This document shows positions 15,878 to 24,501 of a DNA stretch of 64,000 nucleotides, one piece after another (within the stretch, counting starts at the first letter, position 1; each line of letters opens with the position of its first letter). The notes below the pieces were generated by a model. That model made no database searches. It saw only the letters and a program-made list of their open reading frames with translations, and was not told the origin of the DNA. Both the position numbers and the translations under genes were made by a program. Source of the DNA: Faeciplasma sp048393055 (GTDB lineage Bacteria; Bacillota; Clostridia; Oscillospirales; Ruminococcaceae); assembly GCA_048393055.1 (NCBI GenBank), contig DBFJJS010000017.1:22280-86279 (forward strand). The letters run 5' to 3'.

Positions 15878-16726
15878 TCAATATTTAAGGGTCTCGCCGG
15901 ATTTTACAACATGGAGCTTTTCGCCCTGCCAGCTCTTTTCACACAGCCATATATCCTTGGCGGTGGGGTTATATACCATTCTGGAGCTTGGCGAGGTGGA
16001 GTACTCTAAAGCCTTATACGCAAGGTGGTACTCGCAGATTTCTATGTTTGTGGCAAACCATATATCCCCCTGCTCGGACATGAACTTCAAAAAGCCCTCG
16101 ATAACGTCCCAGTTGCCGTCCCGCCTGAATTCTGCGGTGTGCCCCCACAGGTAAAAGAGCGCGGGCTCGTTTTCCGGGACTCCGCTTCCCGATGCAAAAT
16201 TCCTTGCAAGCTCCATAAGCCCCGGGTGGTTGTGGTGAGCCGTAGCCCTAAGCCTGAGCCAGTCCTCCGGCATGGCGAAGTCCTCCCTGGTGTTTACGGT
16301 CCGGCAGTATTTTATGCCGTTTCTCGCAAGCGCATTTACGCTTTCGTCGTTATAATGACCGTATGGATACGCGGCGCCGCGCACCACCATGCCGTACTGC
16401 ATTTCAAGGTTTGCCTTGTCTGCGGCTATTTCATAGTTCAGCTCAGCCTCCGTAAGGCTTGTAAAGCTGCGGTGCTCCAGCCCGTGGACGGCTATTTCCA
16501 CGCCGTGCTCCCTGTAGCTTTTTTTCGCCTCGGAAAGAGTAAGCCTCGGCCAGCCCCCGTCAGGCTGCGTGCCCTCCTCGCGGTAAATCCCCGAGCTGAC
16601 GTTAAACGTTCCCTTTATACCGTATTTGTCCATCAGCTCCATCAGACGCATATCGTCGTAGTTGGCGTCGTCGTAGCTGAGGGTGAGCGCCTTTTTAAGA
16701 CCGTTTGGAAATCTCATGCTGAGCAT
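15878..16726 (-). CDS. Polysaccharide deacetylase family protein
   Basis: A 282-residue protein with the NodB homology fold of carbohydrate esterase family 4. It has the metal-binding YDDAN near residue 18, KGTFNVSSG, the HGLEH metal motif (H-x3-H) around residue 80, and RGAAYPYGHYN for the substrate Arg/Pro loop. No signal peptide or membrane segment precedes the domain, so it is probably cytoplasmic, unlike peptidoglycan deacetylases. Substrates may be small N-acetylated sugars or a sugar polymer fragment, but this cannot be told from sequence. GGAGG stands eight bases before the ATG. It is divergent from tatD. Confidence 0.85.
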   Translation of the reverse strand: MLSMRFPNGLKKALTLSYDDANYDDMRLMELMDKYGIKGTFNVSSGIYREEGTQPDGGWPRLTLSEAKKSYREHGVEIAVHGLEHRSFTSLTEAELNYEIAADKANLEMQYGMVVRGAAYPYGHYNDESVNALARNGIKYCRTVNTREDFAMPEDWLRLRATAHHNHPGLMELARNFASGSGVPENEPALFYLWGHTAEFRRDGNWDVIEGFLKFMSEQGDIWFATNIEICEYHLAYKALEYSTSPSSRMVYNPTAKDIWLCEKSWQGEKLHVVKSGETLKY

Positions 16727-16751
16727 TTTTCGTACCTCCGTTTAATATGGA

Positions 16752-16780
16752 TTGACATTGCGCCCGGCGCATTGTAAAAT
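16752..16780 (+). promoter_or_regulatory. Probable promoter of tatD
   Basis: TTGACA (16752-16757) and TAAAAT (16775-16780) are 17 bases apart. The spacer is GC-rich and palindromic (TGCGCCCGGCGCA). It lies 71 bases before the tatD start. Confidence 0.6.
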
Positions 16781-16850
16781 AATTCGTTGAATAAAGTATA
16801 TCTCTATTTCGGAAGTATTTCAAGAGAATTAGGTAAAAAGGAAGTAAATT

Positions 16851-17627
16851 ATGCTCAGTCACATTATAGACACCCATTCCCACTATGACGACCCGCGGTT
16901 TGACGGCGTGAGAGAGGAGCTTATAGACAGGCTTTTTTCAGATGGGATAGCGGGAATAATACATGCCGCCACCGATATCAGGTCTTCGCAGTTCGGCATA
17001 GACGCCTCCCGCCGCTGGGAAAAATTTTATACCTCGGTTGGGATACATCCAGAAAACGCGGTGCTGGCTTTTTCGGAGGGCGATGGATACCTTGAGCGCC
17101 TCAAAGCCCTCTGCGCAGAGCAGAAGGTGGTGGCAATAGGGGAAATAGGTCTTGATTATCACTACGAGGGGTACGACAGGGACGCGCAGATAAAGCTCTT
17201 TCGAGAGCAGACAGCGCTTGCAAACAGCCTTGATCTGCCGGTGATAGTCCACTGCCGCGACGCTGCCGCCGACTGCATGGCTGTCCTTAAGGAGCTTCGC
17301 CCAAGGGGAGTGATGCACTGCTTTTCCGGCTCGCCTGAGACCGCGCGCGAGGTATTGGACCTTGGCATGTATATAAGCTTTACCGGCGTTATTACCTTTA
17401 AAAACGCGAAAAAGCCGCTGGAGGTGCTGAAAAAGCTTCCTGCGGAGCGGCTGCTTCTGGAGACCGACTGCCCGTACATGGCTCCCGAGCCGATGCGCGG
17501 CAAAACCTGCGACAGCTCGATGATACCATATACCGCCGCGCGCGCTGCCGAAGTGATGGGCATGGACGCCGATCGCCTTATAAAGATAACGGAGGAAAAT
17601 GCAAAAACACTTTTTCGCCTGCCATAG
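16851..17627 (+). CDS. tatD: TatD-family metal-dependent hydrolase/DNase
   Basis: A 258-residue TIM-barrel hydrolase of the amidohydrolase superfamily. It shows metal-binding DTHSHYDDPRFDG at the start, GEIGLDYHYEGYDRD with the bridging Glu, VIVHCRDA, MHCFSG and the final ETDCPYMAPEP. TatD proteins are 3'-5' exonucleases or DNases implicated in DNA repair and turnover. AAGGAAG precedes the ATG. In many Firmicutes the gene sits by metG or rnmV, but here it is next to a deacetylase and tRNA genes, so context gives no further clue. Confidence 0.93.
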   Translation: MLSHIIDTHSHYDDPRFDGVREELIDRLFSDGIAGIIHAATDIRSSQFGIDASRRWEKFYTSVGIHPENAVLAFSEGDGYLERLKALCAEQKVVAIGEIGLDYHYEGYDRDAQIKLFREQTALANSLDLPVIVHCRDAAADCMAVLKELRPRGVMHCFSGSPETAREVLDLGMYISFTGVITFKNAKKPLEVLKKLPAERLLLETDCPYMAPEPMRGKTCDSSMIPYTAARAAEVMGMDADRLIKITEENAKTLFRLP

Positions 17628-17706
17628 CGCCGCAATACGAAAAAACAAGCCCGCGGCTGAATGCAGACCCGAAAAAGGAGCAAAGAAATGACATGCCGCT
17701 GAAAAC

Positions 17707-17768
17707 GAACGCATACGTCGCCCAAAGCGTACGCATACGTTGCCAAAGGCGAACGCATATCAAAGAGC
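17707..17768 (+). repeat. 22-bp tandem repeat, about 2.8 copies
   Basis: Units start at 17707, 17729 and 17751. The shared core is ACGCATACGTYGCCCAAAG, and the third unit is truncated and internally deleted. It lies between tatD and the tRNA terminator, in sequence with no convincing gene. Confidence 0.7.
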
Positions 17769-17799
17769 TAACCCCGTTCAAAGAAAAAACAAGGCCCCG

Positions 17800-17851
17800 C
17801 AAAAAATAAGCCCCCGTCCAAAGGAGCGTCATCCTGTGGATTGGGGCTTTT
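17800..17851. terminator. Terminator of the tRNA-Met/tRNA-Glu transcript, bidirectional
   Basis: AAGCCCC (17808-17814) pairs with GGGGCTT (17843-17849), and an inner CCAAAGGA/TCCTGTGG stem extends it. T runs lie outside the stem in both directions. On the minus strand it follows directly after the tRNA-Glu 3' end, and on the plus strand it would end the tatD transcript. Confidence 0.8.
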
Positions 17852-17926
17852 TGGTGACCCGTACGAGAATCGAACTCATGTCTCCGCCGTGAAAGGGCGG
17901 TGTCTTAGCCGCTTGACCAACGGGCC
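17852..17926 (-). tRNA. tRNA-Glu (UUC)
   Basis: A 75-base minus-strand cloverleaf with encoded CCA. The acceptor is GGCCCGT/ACGGGTC. The anticodon stem is CCGCC/GGCGG with loop CTTTCAC, giving anticodon TTC. The T-loop is TTCGATT. It is four bases downstream of tRNA-Met in the same transcript. Confidence 0.96.
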
Positions 17927-17930
17927 GTTG

Positions 17931-18007
17931 TGGTGGCTGTAACTGGATTTGAACCAGTGACACTTCGGGTATGAACCGAATGCTCTAGCCAACTGAGCTA
18001 TACAGCC
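17931..18007 (-). tRNA. tRNA-Met (CAU), elongator type
   Basis: A 77-base minus-strand cloverleaf with encoded CCA. The acceptor GGCTGTA/TACAGCC is fully paired, unlike initiator tRNA. The anticodon stem is TTCGG/CCGAA with loop TTCATAC, giving CAT. A lysidine-modified tRNA-Ile2 also has CAT, but the body matches elongator Met better. Confidence 0.92.
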
Positions 18008-18044
18008 ATCTTTCAAAACCATCTTGTCAATAAGCGACTTATTT

Positions 18045-18073
18045 ATTATAGTTAATCAAGAATAGTTTGTCAA
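18045..18073 (-). promoter_or_regulatory. Promoter of the tRNA-Met/tRNA-Glu unit
   Basis: On the minus strand consensus TTGACA (18073-18068) and consensus TATAAT (18050-18045) are 17 bases apart, 38 bases before the tRNA-Met 5' end. The -35 box overlaps the last codons of the upstream bPH2 gene. Confidence 0.9.
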
Positions 18074-19572
18074 GCTTTTTTCGCTAAAAAAGTTTTATCT
18101 ACGGGATTTTCATTAAAATACAGATCAAATCCGTTGCTGTCAAAAAAGCGCAGAGCCTTATCGAGCCTCAGCCCATAGACATAATGCCTGACCTTGCTGT
18201 CGGAGGCAGTGTATATTATCGCGGTGCAACTTCCCGAGAGGTGCTGCGGCACGCTCTGCCGCAAAACCACCTTTGTGACCTTGTCCTTTGGAGCTATGAC
18301 AGTGTGAAAGCTGTAGCGTTTTGAATATTTCATTATAAGATGGTTTTCGCTCATTCCGATACCGGTTGTAAACATTGAAAAAGTCTTTATTACCGCAAGC
18401 CATACGGCGGGTATCTCCGCTATCGCCAGCGCCGTAAGGGCAACGGAGCTCCAAGAAGGCAAAAACCTGGTCACAACAGCGTATCCTGCCAGCGGTATAA
18501 GCGCCAGCAGCGCCGGCCAGAAGTAAAAGCCCGCATAGCTCTTGAGGTCTGAACGAAGCCCGACTTTCGGCTGCGGATAATCGGGAAAAACCTCCGTAAG
18601 CGTGCTGCCGAGTTCCCTTGCGGAGGCTATCGGCATGACAACGGAAAGCTCCGAGCGCCCCGTAGAGCCGTAGCCTGCGCACTGGCAGTGCAGGGAGGAT
18701 ATCCTTAAGAGCCTTGCAAGAAAGCTCTGCTTGAAATCTATAAAGTTTACCCTGTCCAAAAGGATTATGTGCCGGTTGCGGGACAAAAGCCCGCTTTTTA
18801 TATAAAGGCTGTCCGAGCATTTTGTGAGGATATAGCCCCAGAAGTAAAACACGTTTGTCACAAAGGATATCAGCCAGCTTACTGCGATTATTATTGAAAT
18901 GCCTGCCGCTGCCGGAGGGATGATCCTTGACAGCTTGTCAGCGGCTTCGCTCAAAGTGTCAAGAATAATCCTTGCCTCTATCTCTCGGTCAAACATCTGG
19001 GAGGTTTCCACGATAAACGCCAGCGCCACAAGCACTCCCGAAAGGGTTGAAGACGCGAGTATGGAAAACGCGAGGAGCCTTGGCTTATTGGTAGAAATCG
19101 AATAGCTTACGCTTTTTACCCGCGATTGCTTCATTGCAGCGTACAGCCTGTCTGCGTCAGAGCGCTTCATAACGAGAGTGATGTCCGCTCTGTCAAAAAT
19201 TCCGGCATTTGTGCCTATATACACCTTGCATGCTCCCACCAGTCTGTATAATACATTCTGTTTTATACTTAAAGTAGATACTTCACGATAGCATACCCTG
19301 TCCTCAGCTGTTACAAATATACCGCGCTTTACAAGGATGCGTTCGTGATTAAAGCTAAAGCTCACGCTTATAAGCCTCAGCCATGCGAACGCTATGATTG
19401 CGGCAAGGACGATAAGGTCAAACCATGTTCCCTCCAGCCACACCCTGAACGCGTCTGCGTCAAGGCTCAGCGAATAAAGGCTTCTTATTATCGGTATGAT
19501 AAGAAGCCAGAAATAGCGTGTGGTATAGGATAGCAGCTTGATAGGGTGCTGCTGCGCCGTGCGCTCGGTCAT
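18070..19572 (-). CDS. bPH2 domain membrane protein, YdbT-like
   Basis: A 500-residue membrane protein resembling Bacillus YdbT, with repeated bacterial PH-like (bPH2, DUF304) domains. Hydrophobic segments are visible near residues 20-35 and 52-70, around 170-190, 220-245 and 355-385. Between them are typical bPH2 strands such as ERILVKRGIFVTAEDRVCYREVSTLSIKQN and, later, RNRHIILLDRVNFIDFKQSFLARLL. A shorter bPH2 protein is encoded 16 bases upstream, the usual YdbS-YdbT arrangement. In Bacillus the pair is linked to resistance against certain antimicrobial peptides, but the mechanism is poorly known. An AAGGAG site precedes the ATG. Confidence 0.8.
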   Translation of the reverse strand: MTERTAQQHPIKLLSYTTRYFWLLIIPIIRSLYSLSLDADAFRVWLEGTWFDLIVLAAIIAFAWLRLISVSFSFNHERILVKRGIFVTAEDRVCYREVSTLSIKQNVLYRLVGACKVYIGTNAGIFDRADITLVMKRSDADRLYAAMKQSRVKSVSYSISTNKPRLLAFSILASSTLSGVLVALAFIVETSQMFDREIEARIILDTLSEAADKLSRIIPPAAAGISIIIAVSWLISFVTNVFYFWGYILTKCSDSLYIKSGLLSRNRHIILLDRVNFIDFKQSFLARLLRISSLHCQCAGYGSTGRSELSVVMPIASARELGSTLTEVFPDYPQPKVGLRSDLKSYAGFYFWPALLALIPLAGYAVVTRFLPSWSSVALTALAIAEIPAVWLAVIKTFSMFTTGIGMSENHLIMKYSKRYSFHTVIAPKDKVTKVVLRQSVPQHLSGSCTAIIYTASDSKVRHYVYGLRLDKALRFFDSNGFDLYFNENPVDKTFLAKKA

Positions 19573-19588
19573 GGTCTACTCCTTTTTA

Positions 19589-20029
19589 CTACCTTTCCGT
19601 GATTTTCATATGAAGAAGGCTTGTTATGTCCTCGCTGTCCGCGCTTTTCAGAAACGGCAGCACCATAGTCCCGCCAAGCCCTCTCACAAAAATAAAGTTA
19701 AATCCCGACAGCCTGCTCAGCGGGAACGCTATGGTAGTGACATATTGAACTGCCGACATTTTCATGCATTCCCGTCGGTAGAAGAAGAGCCCTGTGTGAA
19801 GGCATATCTCGGCGTTCGATACGTATATAACCGTTCTTCTGAAGTAAGACGGCAGGATTATAAATCCAAAGGCTATTGCTGCCGTCCAGAATAAACCTAT
19901 CAGAGAAATCATAAGTATTCTTAGTGAGACAAGGTATATCCTTGCCAAAACAGTCAGAGCGGCTGTTAGGATGAGCAGGGCAATGTTAAGTATTATCAGA
20001 GCCGAGTTCTTTGGCTGGTATTTTCTCAT
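19589..20029 (-). CDS. bPH2 domain membrane protein, YdbS-like
   Basis: A 146-residue protein with two N-terminal membrane segments (about residues 10-30 and 38-60) followed by one bacterial PH-like domain containing NAEICLHTGLFFYRRECMKMSAVQYV. It is the short partner of the 500-residue protein encoded 16 bases downstream, and the two probably form a membrane complex as YdbS/YdbT are thought to. AAAGG precedes the ATG. It is divergent from the AGCS transporter, whose start lies only 36 bases away, so their promoters must overlap the coding ends. Confidence 0.75.
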   Translation of the reverse strand: MRKYQPKNSALIILNIALLILTAALTVLARIYLVSLRILMISLIGLFWTAAIAFGFIILPSYFRRTVIYVSNAEICLHTGLFFYRRECMKMSAVQYVTTIAFPLSRLSGFNFIFVRGLGGTMVLPFLKSADSEDITSLLHMKITER

Positions 20030-20064
20030 TTTTTCGGCCTTTCAGATCAAAGGGTGGTGAGCTT

Positions 20065-21441
20065 GTGGTGAATGACGCGTTAAAATTCATATCTGATTGC
20101 GTGTGGGGACTTCCCACAGTGGCGCTTATTGTCTGCACAGGGGTATATTTCAGTGTAATGACGGGATTTATGCAGCTGTTTTCCCTAAAGGAGATCCTGC
20201 GCTTTGCAAAAAAGAAGCTCTTGGGAGGCTCCAAGCCGTTCCGTGCGATATCTACCTCGCTTGCCGCCACGGTGGGTACGGGAAGCGTCACCGGAGTTGC
20301 GACCGCACTTACCTTAGGAGGCGCGGGGGCGGTATTCTGGCTTTGGATTTCCGCGTTTTTGGGGATGGCGGTAGCGTATGCCGAGGGTATTATAAGTATA
20401 AAATACCGCGACGGCAAAAAAGGCGGAATAATGTATGCTATAAAAAACGGTATGCACAAGCCGTGGCTGGCGGCGGTCTATGCCGCGCTGACGGTGCTGG
20501 CGTCCTTCGGGATGGGCAGCATGGCTCAGGTAAACTCAGCTGCCATGGCTTTAAAATCGGAATTTTCCGTACCGGCTGCCGCGTGCGGCATAGCGATAGC
20601 GGCAGTGGCGGCAATCTGTATATATTCAAAAAAAGACCTTACGGGAAAGCTTTGCAGCGTATTTTTGCCGGTATTAGCGGTTGGATATATCGCATTAATG
20701 CTCTGGCTCGTGTGCGCTAACATAAGCGAGCTTCCCGGGGTGCTTTCAGACATTGTCGCCGGCGCGTTCGGTCTGCGCCAGGCTGCTGCGGGAGCGGCGG
20801 GCTATGCCGTAAAGCAGGCTGTGAGCGTAGGGTTTAAAAGAGGAATATTTTCAAACGAGGCGGGGCTTGGCACTACCGCCGCGATACACGCCGACTCCGG
20901 CTGCGAAACAGCCCACGATCAGGGGCTTATGAACATGCTGGAGGTTATTATAGATACGTTTATAATATGCACACTTACCGCCCTGGGTATACTATCGTCC
21001 GGCGCGCTTGAAAGCGGAGAGGATGGCGCGGCGCTTGTGACTGCGGCCGTAAGCTCGCAGTTCGGAGCTCTGTCCGGCAGGCTTGTCGCAGTCAGCATTG
21101 CGGGCTTTGCCGCCGCTACGGTAATCGGCTGGTCAAAAATAGGGCTGGGAGCGGCAGATTATCTCTCAAGCCGCTTTACGAGCGTGTATAAGCCGCTTTT
21201 TGTCGCAGCCTGCTTTGTCGGCGGAGTGCTGAGTCTTGAAGCGGTGTGGCAGATAAGCGATATCTTCAACGGTCTTATGGTTTTTCCCTGCCTGTCCGCG
21301 CTGATATATCTGCGGCGCGAGGTGGTAGGCGAGTATCACAGCCGGCCGGTCGAGCCGAAGCCTCGCTCTCCGCGTTCCGACGGCTCAAGCTCATCGGAGC
21401 ATTCCACCTCCGGAAAGATGACCGGCGTCACGACAAGCTGA
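20065..21441 (+). CDS. Alanine/glycine:cation symporter (AGCS) family protein
   Basis: About 458 residues with ten or more membrane segments. Family landmarks are the N-terminal WGLPTVALIVCTGVYFSV, the long conserved stretch SLAATVGTGSVTGVATAL, GGIMYAIKNGM, and FKRGIFSNEAGLGTTAAIHA near the middle. AGCS proteins import D/L-alanine, glycine or related amino acids with sodium or protons. The start is taken at GTG 20065 behind a GGTGGTGAG-like site. A TTG at 20011 would overlap the divergent gene. The last ~35 residues (Pro, Ser and Arg rich) are antisense to the 3' end of dut and look like non-conserved read-through. The substrate is not certain. Confidence 0.9.
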   Translation: MVNDALKFISDCVWGLPTVALIVCTGVYFSVMTGFMQLFSLKEILRFAKKKLLGGSKPFRAISTSLAATVGTGSVTGVATALTLGGAGAVFWLWISAFLGMAVAYAEGIISIKYRDGKKGGIMYAIKNGMHKPWLAAVYAALTVLASFGMGSMAQVNSAAMALKSEFSVPAAACGIAIAAVAAICIYSKKDLTGKLCSVFLPVLAVGYIALMLWLVCANISELPGVLSDIVAGAFGLRQAAAGAAGYAVKQAVSVGFKRGIFSNEAGLGTTAAIHADSGCETAHDQGLMNMLEVIIDTFIICTLTALGILSSGALESGEDGAALVTAAVSSQFGALSGRLVAVSIAGFAAATVIGWSKIGLGAADYLSSRFTSVYKPLFVAACFVGGVLSLEAVWQISDIFNGLMVFPCLSALIYLRREVVGEYHSRPVEPKPRSPRSDGSSSSEHSTSGKMTGVTTS

Positions 21442-21776
21442 GCAAACCTTTCTCCTGGCTCTATGGTATAGGGCTCGCTCCCGTGGTTTATTATCGGGAC
21501 GATTATTTCGCCTCTGTAGTCGGAATCCACTACGCCGACGGAATTTGCTAGCGTAATCCCGAATTTTCTGCCTAAGGACGAGCGAATAAAGATAAGAAGA
21601 ACTACGTCCTTCCTTTCGGGGCAGCACGCGACGCCGCACGGTATTGACGCCCGCTCGTTTACGCCTATGGTCAAAGGCTCTTCTATGCAGGCGTGAAGGT
21701 CGAGACCCGCGCTCTGCGCGGTGGCGGGAGCGGGGATTATCGCGCTGTCCCGCAGCTTTTTAAAGGTAAGCTTCAT
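21336..21776 (-). CDS. dut: dUTP diphosphatase (trimeric dUTPase)
   Basis: A 146-residue dUTPase hydrolysing dUTP to dUMP and pyrophosphate, which keeps uracil out of DNA and supplies thymidylate synthesis. All five motifs are seen: AGLDLHA (1), RSSLGRKFGI (2), NSVGVVDSDYRGEI (3), GERFAQLVV (4) and the C-terminal lid ERGERGFGSTG (5). Motif 2 has RSSL where RSGL is commoner. AAAGGAG precedes the ATG. It lies 26 bases after the U32 peptidase gene and is probably the last gene of zapA-U32-dut. Its last 106 bases overlap the convergent transporter gene. Confidence 0.95.
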   Translation of the reverse strand: MKLTFKKLRDSAIIPAPATAQSAGLDLHACIEEPLTIGVNERASIPCGVACCPERKDVVLLIFIRSSLGRKFGITLANSVGVVDSDYRGEIIVPIINHGSEPYTIEPGERFAQLVVTPVIFPEVECSDELEPSERGERGFGSTGRL

Positions 21777-21802
21777 ATTTTCTCCTTTATAAATAACTAA
21801 AC

Positions 21803-23965
21803 TCAGATTATGCCGCGGTAGTAAAGCCCTCTGGTACAGCCGTCCTGCGGCAGAGCTCTCTTATGTGCTGCTCCGTCAATGTACTCAATGTATATTTTTC
21901 GCGCCTGTACGGCGGATTCAGTGGTGAAATACAGTATGCCGTAGTCAAGCGAAAAGTCGTCAAGCTTGTCGGCAAGGTACAAAATCTTTGAATTTAAAAG
22001 CTCATAGTAGCCGAGCTGCTTTTTGCACAGGACGGGGAATTTTGCGCCTGTGCGGTCGGTAAGCGAGCGGGTGCAGACGCGGCACGCCTCGCGCACGCCT
22101 TTTCCCTCATGCTCCGCTTTTATCGGGCAGTTTACCGTCAGCATCAGCGGAAGCCTGCCGTATATAATCGCCCCCGCAGGCGCGGGACAGGATATGTCCG
22201 CAAGCTGGGAAGCCTTAAGCTCAAACGAAAGCGTCAGAGCGGACAGACCTTCGCCCGCATACATGTTGGCGGAAACGGAATTTGTTATATTCAGACCAAA
22301 GCCCCCGACAGCGCTTGCCCCCAGCCCCAGCGCTATCCGAATATGCGCGGGATTTTGACACTCAGCGCAGGTAAAGCCCGATCTCATAGCCCTTTCAAGC
22401 TCTGAAATAACGGATTTTTCATCGAAAGTAAAGCGGGGGAGCGACAAAACAGCGTTCTTTACCGGATATCCCTCTTTGAGATACTCTTCCCATGCGTCGA
22501 GGGGGATAATTATTTTTTCTATTTCATTAGTAGGAAGCTCTTTAAGGGCTGAAATTTTCTGCGCGCTCACCCAAAGCTTCGGGCTGCGGCGGACAGGCTT
22601 GTCAAACTTAAGGCGAAGCGCCGCTCCGTCAAACCTCTTTTTGACCCCCAGGCGGAGTATCCTTTCGCAGTCTAACGCCTCAAGTGCGTCCCGCCGGAGG
22701 GAGTTGAGCCTTGAAAGCGGTATCATAAGCCCGTCCTCAAGCGCTATGTCAATGCTTTTCAGCCGGTAAAACGTCGAACCGAGCTTGCTCAGCTGCGCAT
22801 AAACATCCTCGCGGGAGGTAGCGCGGTTCACAGCCTTCTCCGGCGGAGGACAGCTTACGCTTACGGCAGATATGCCGTCTTTAGCGGTAAGGGTGCAATC
22901 CTTGCCTGCTACGGCGCAAAAGCTGAGGTCAAGCTCAAACCTTGCCTCGTCCTTCCGGTACAGCTGCCTTAGCTGAGGCAAAGCCGCCGGCGCATCCATC
23001 GCGTCCTCGCGGCTTCTTGCGCCGAACATCTTGGCTCCGAGCCTGCCCGTAAAATAACTATTGGTAAACCCGCTGCGCGAAAATACTGCTCGTAATAGAT
23101 CCGAGTCAAAAGCCATGCCCTCGAGCGCGAGTCTTACCGCATGTGTAGCTGCGGCGACGTATTCGGGGCGCTTCATCCTTCCCTCTATTTTCAGGGAGGA
23201 CACGCCTGCGTCCCAAAGTGCTTTCACGCTGTCCACGAGGGAAAGGTCCTTAAGCGACAGGCTGTATTTGTCGCGGGGCTTGCCGTCCGCAGAAAAGGGC
23301 AGCCTGCACGCCCCCGCGCAAAGACCCCTGTTTGCCGAGCGCGAGCCTATCATGGCGCTCAGGTAGCACTGACCCGAGCAGGACATGCACAGCGCACCGT
23401 GAACAAAGACCTCCGTCTGTATCCCCAGGCGCGAAAGCTCCCTTATTACGTCCTCCGGCAGCTCCCTTGCGAGAACCACGCGGCAGTAGCCGTTTTCTCT
23501 CGCCCACATCACCCCGTTTTCGGAGTGTATGGTCATCTGCGTCGAAGCGTGTATATGCATTTCAGGACAGGCCGTTCTTGCGATATACTCCGCCGCCCTG
23601 TCCTGTATTATAAGTCCGTCCACGCCTATTTCGCAGGCGTATTTTATTTCACCGGCAAGATCACTGAGCTCCCTGTCCAAAACGCAGGTATTGACCGCCT
23701 GATACAGCTTCGCCCCGTACCGATGGCAGAGCCTGACGGCAAGCGCAAGCTCCTCCCGGTCGAAGTTTTTAGCGTTGTGCCGCGCCGAAAAGCGCTTTGC
23801 GCCTGCATACACGGCGTCCGCACCCGTTTTCAGCGCCGCCTCGAGAGATTCGAGCGAGCCGCAGGGAGAAAGCACCTCCGGCATGGGTCCGACCGGGTAT
23901 GATAGAAAAATATCACTATCTGCCGCGCTGTTTACGGCGGCATTTTTTTCAAAGGTGCCGGTCAT
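21803..23965 (-). CDS. Peptidase U32 family protein, RlhA-like, with C-terminal DUF3656-type region
   Basis: A 720-residue protein. The N-terminal half is a U32 domain: MPEVLSPCGSLESLEAALKTGADAVYAGAKRFSAR, HASTQMTIHS, VFVHGALCMSCSGQCYLS, RSANRGLCAGACRLPF and SLKIEGRMKRPEYVAA. These cysteines are the presumed iron-sulfur ligands of U32 RNA-hydroxylating enzymes. The C-terminal half is the less conserved region found in long RlhA-like members and ends with a CRVC cluster. RlhA adds a hydroxyl to C2501 of 23S rRNA in E. coli, and related proteins act on tRNA, so an RNA-modifying role is more likely than proteolysis. It starts in an ATGA overlap with zapA. Confidence 0.85.
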   Translation of the reverse strand: MTGTFEKNAAVNSAADSDIFLSYPVGPMPEVLSPCGSLESLEAALKTGADAVYAGAKRFSARHNAKNFDREELALAVRLCHRYGAKLYQAVNTCVLDRELSDLAGEIKYACEIGVDGLIIQDRAAEYIARTACPEMHIHASTQMTIHSENGVMWARENGYCRVVLARELPEDVIRELSRLGIQTEVFVHGALCMSCSGQCYLSAMIGSRSANRGLCAGACRLPFSADGKPRDKYSLSLKDLSLVDSVKALWDAGVSSLKIEGRMKRPEYVAAATHAVRLALEGMAFDSDLLRAVFSRSGFTNSYFTGRLGAKMFGARSREDAMDAPAALPQLRQLYRKDEARFELDLSFCAVAGKDCTLTAKDGISAVSVSCPPPEKAVNRATSREDVYAQLSKLGSTFYRLKSIDIALEDGLMIPLSRLNSLRRDALEALDCERILRLGVKKRFDGAALRLKFDKPVRRSPKLWVSAQKISALKELPTNEIEKIIIPLDAWEEYLKEGYPVKNAVLSLPRFTFDEKSVISELERAMRSGFTCAECQNPAHIRIALGLGASAVGGFGLNITNSVSANMYAGEGLSALTLSFELKASQLADISCPAPAGAIIYGRLPLMLTVNCPIKAEHEGKGVREACRVCTRSLTDRTGAKFPVLCKKQLGYYELLNSKILYLADKLDDFSLDYGILYFTTESAVQARKIYIEYIDGAAHKRALPQDGCTRGLYYRGII

Positions 23966-24312
23966 AGCTTTGAGCCAAGCTTAGCTTCAAGCTCCTCTAT
24001 GCGCTTTTTAAGCGCCGCTATCTCGCGCTTTGCCGATTCATATCTTTGGCGAGCCTTGTCCGCCGATGTCACGTATTCCCCGAGCTGAAGCCTGATATTG
24101 TCGGCGTTCGAAGAGGCCTTTTCCGCTTCGTCCATCGCGTCCAGCGCCGATAAAATCGCAACGTCTATGCCGCTCAGCGTTTTGCCCTGAGCCAGCATCA
24201 TATTCATTTTTTCATCCAGCTTCTGCGCAAGAGCCGTTGTGTATTCAGGGGTGTTGTCTGTTCCAAGGGTGTATTCTCTTCCGATTATCCTTACTTTCAC
24301 ACGGTTTTCCAT
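23962..24312 (-). CDS. zapA: Cell division protein ZapA
   Basis: A 116-residue ZapA, a small FtsZ-ring-associated protein that bundles FtsZ filaments. The N-terminal globular part (RVKVRIIGREYTLGTDNTPEYT) and LDEKMNMML are typical. The C-terminal half is a coiled coil of Lys, Glu and Ala-rich heptads. The stop overlaps the next start as ATGA, so translation is coupled to the U32 peptidase gene, an association common in Clostridia. An AGGGTGA site precedes the ATG. Confidence 0.88.
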   Translation of the reverse strand: MENRVKVRIIGREYTLGTDNTPEYTTALAQKLDEKMNMMLAQGKTLSGIDVAILSALDAMDEAEKASSNADNIRLQLGEYVTSADKARQRYESAKREIAALKKRIEELEAKLGSKL

Positions 24313-24451
24313 ATCGCTTCACCCTGCCTTTGCCCGTGTCAAAGGCCCTTTCTTATTTTTCTTCTGCACAAGACAATAATTCAAAATAATTATATCCCAT
24401 TTTTCCCGAGTTTTCAAGCCGCGGCAACAAAAATTCACACATTTCACACAC

Positions 24452-24486
24452 AAAAGCGGTCGGGTATATTGTCCCGGACCGCTTTT
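24452..24486. terminator. Terminator after the LCP-like gene
   Basis: AAAAGCGGTC (24452-24461) pairs with GACCGCTTTT (24477-24486). The outer A/T pairs supply a T run in either direction. It ends the minus-strand gene whose stop is 16 bases away. Confidence 0.75.
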
Positions 24487-24501
24487 CGTTTACAGTTGTT
24501 T

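Noticed and set aside
17693..17809. 38-codon plus-strand reading frame through the 22-bp repeats
   Set aside because: The only ribosome-like site is 12 bases away, composition is repeat-driven and the frame runs into the tRNA terminator.
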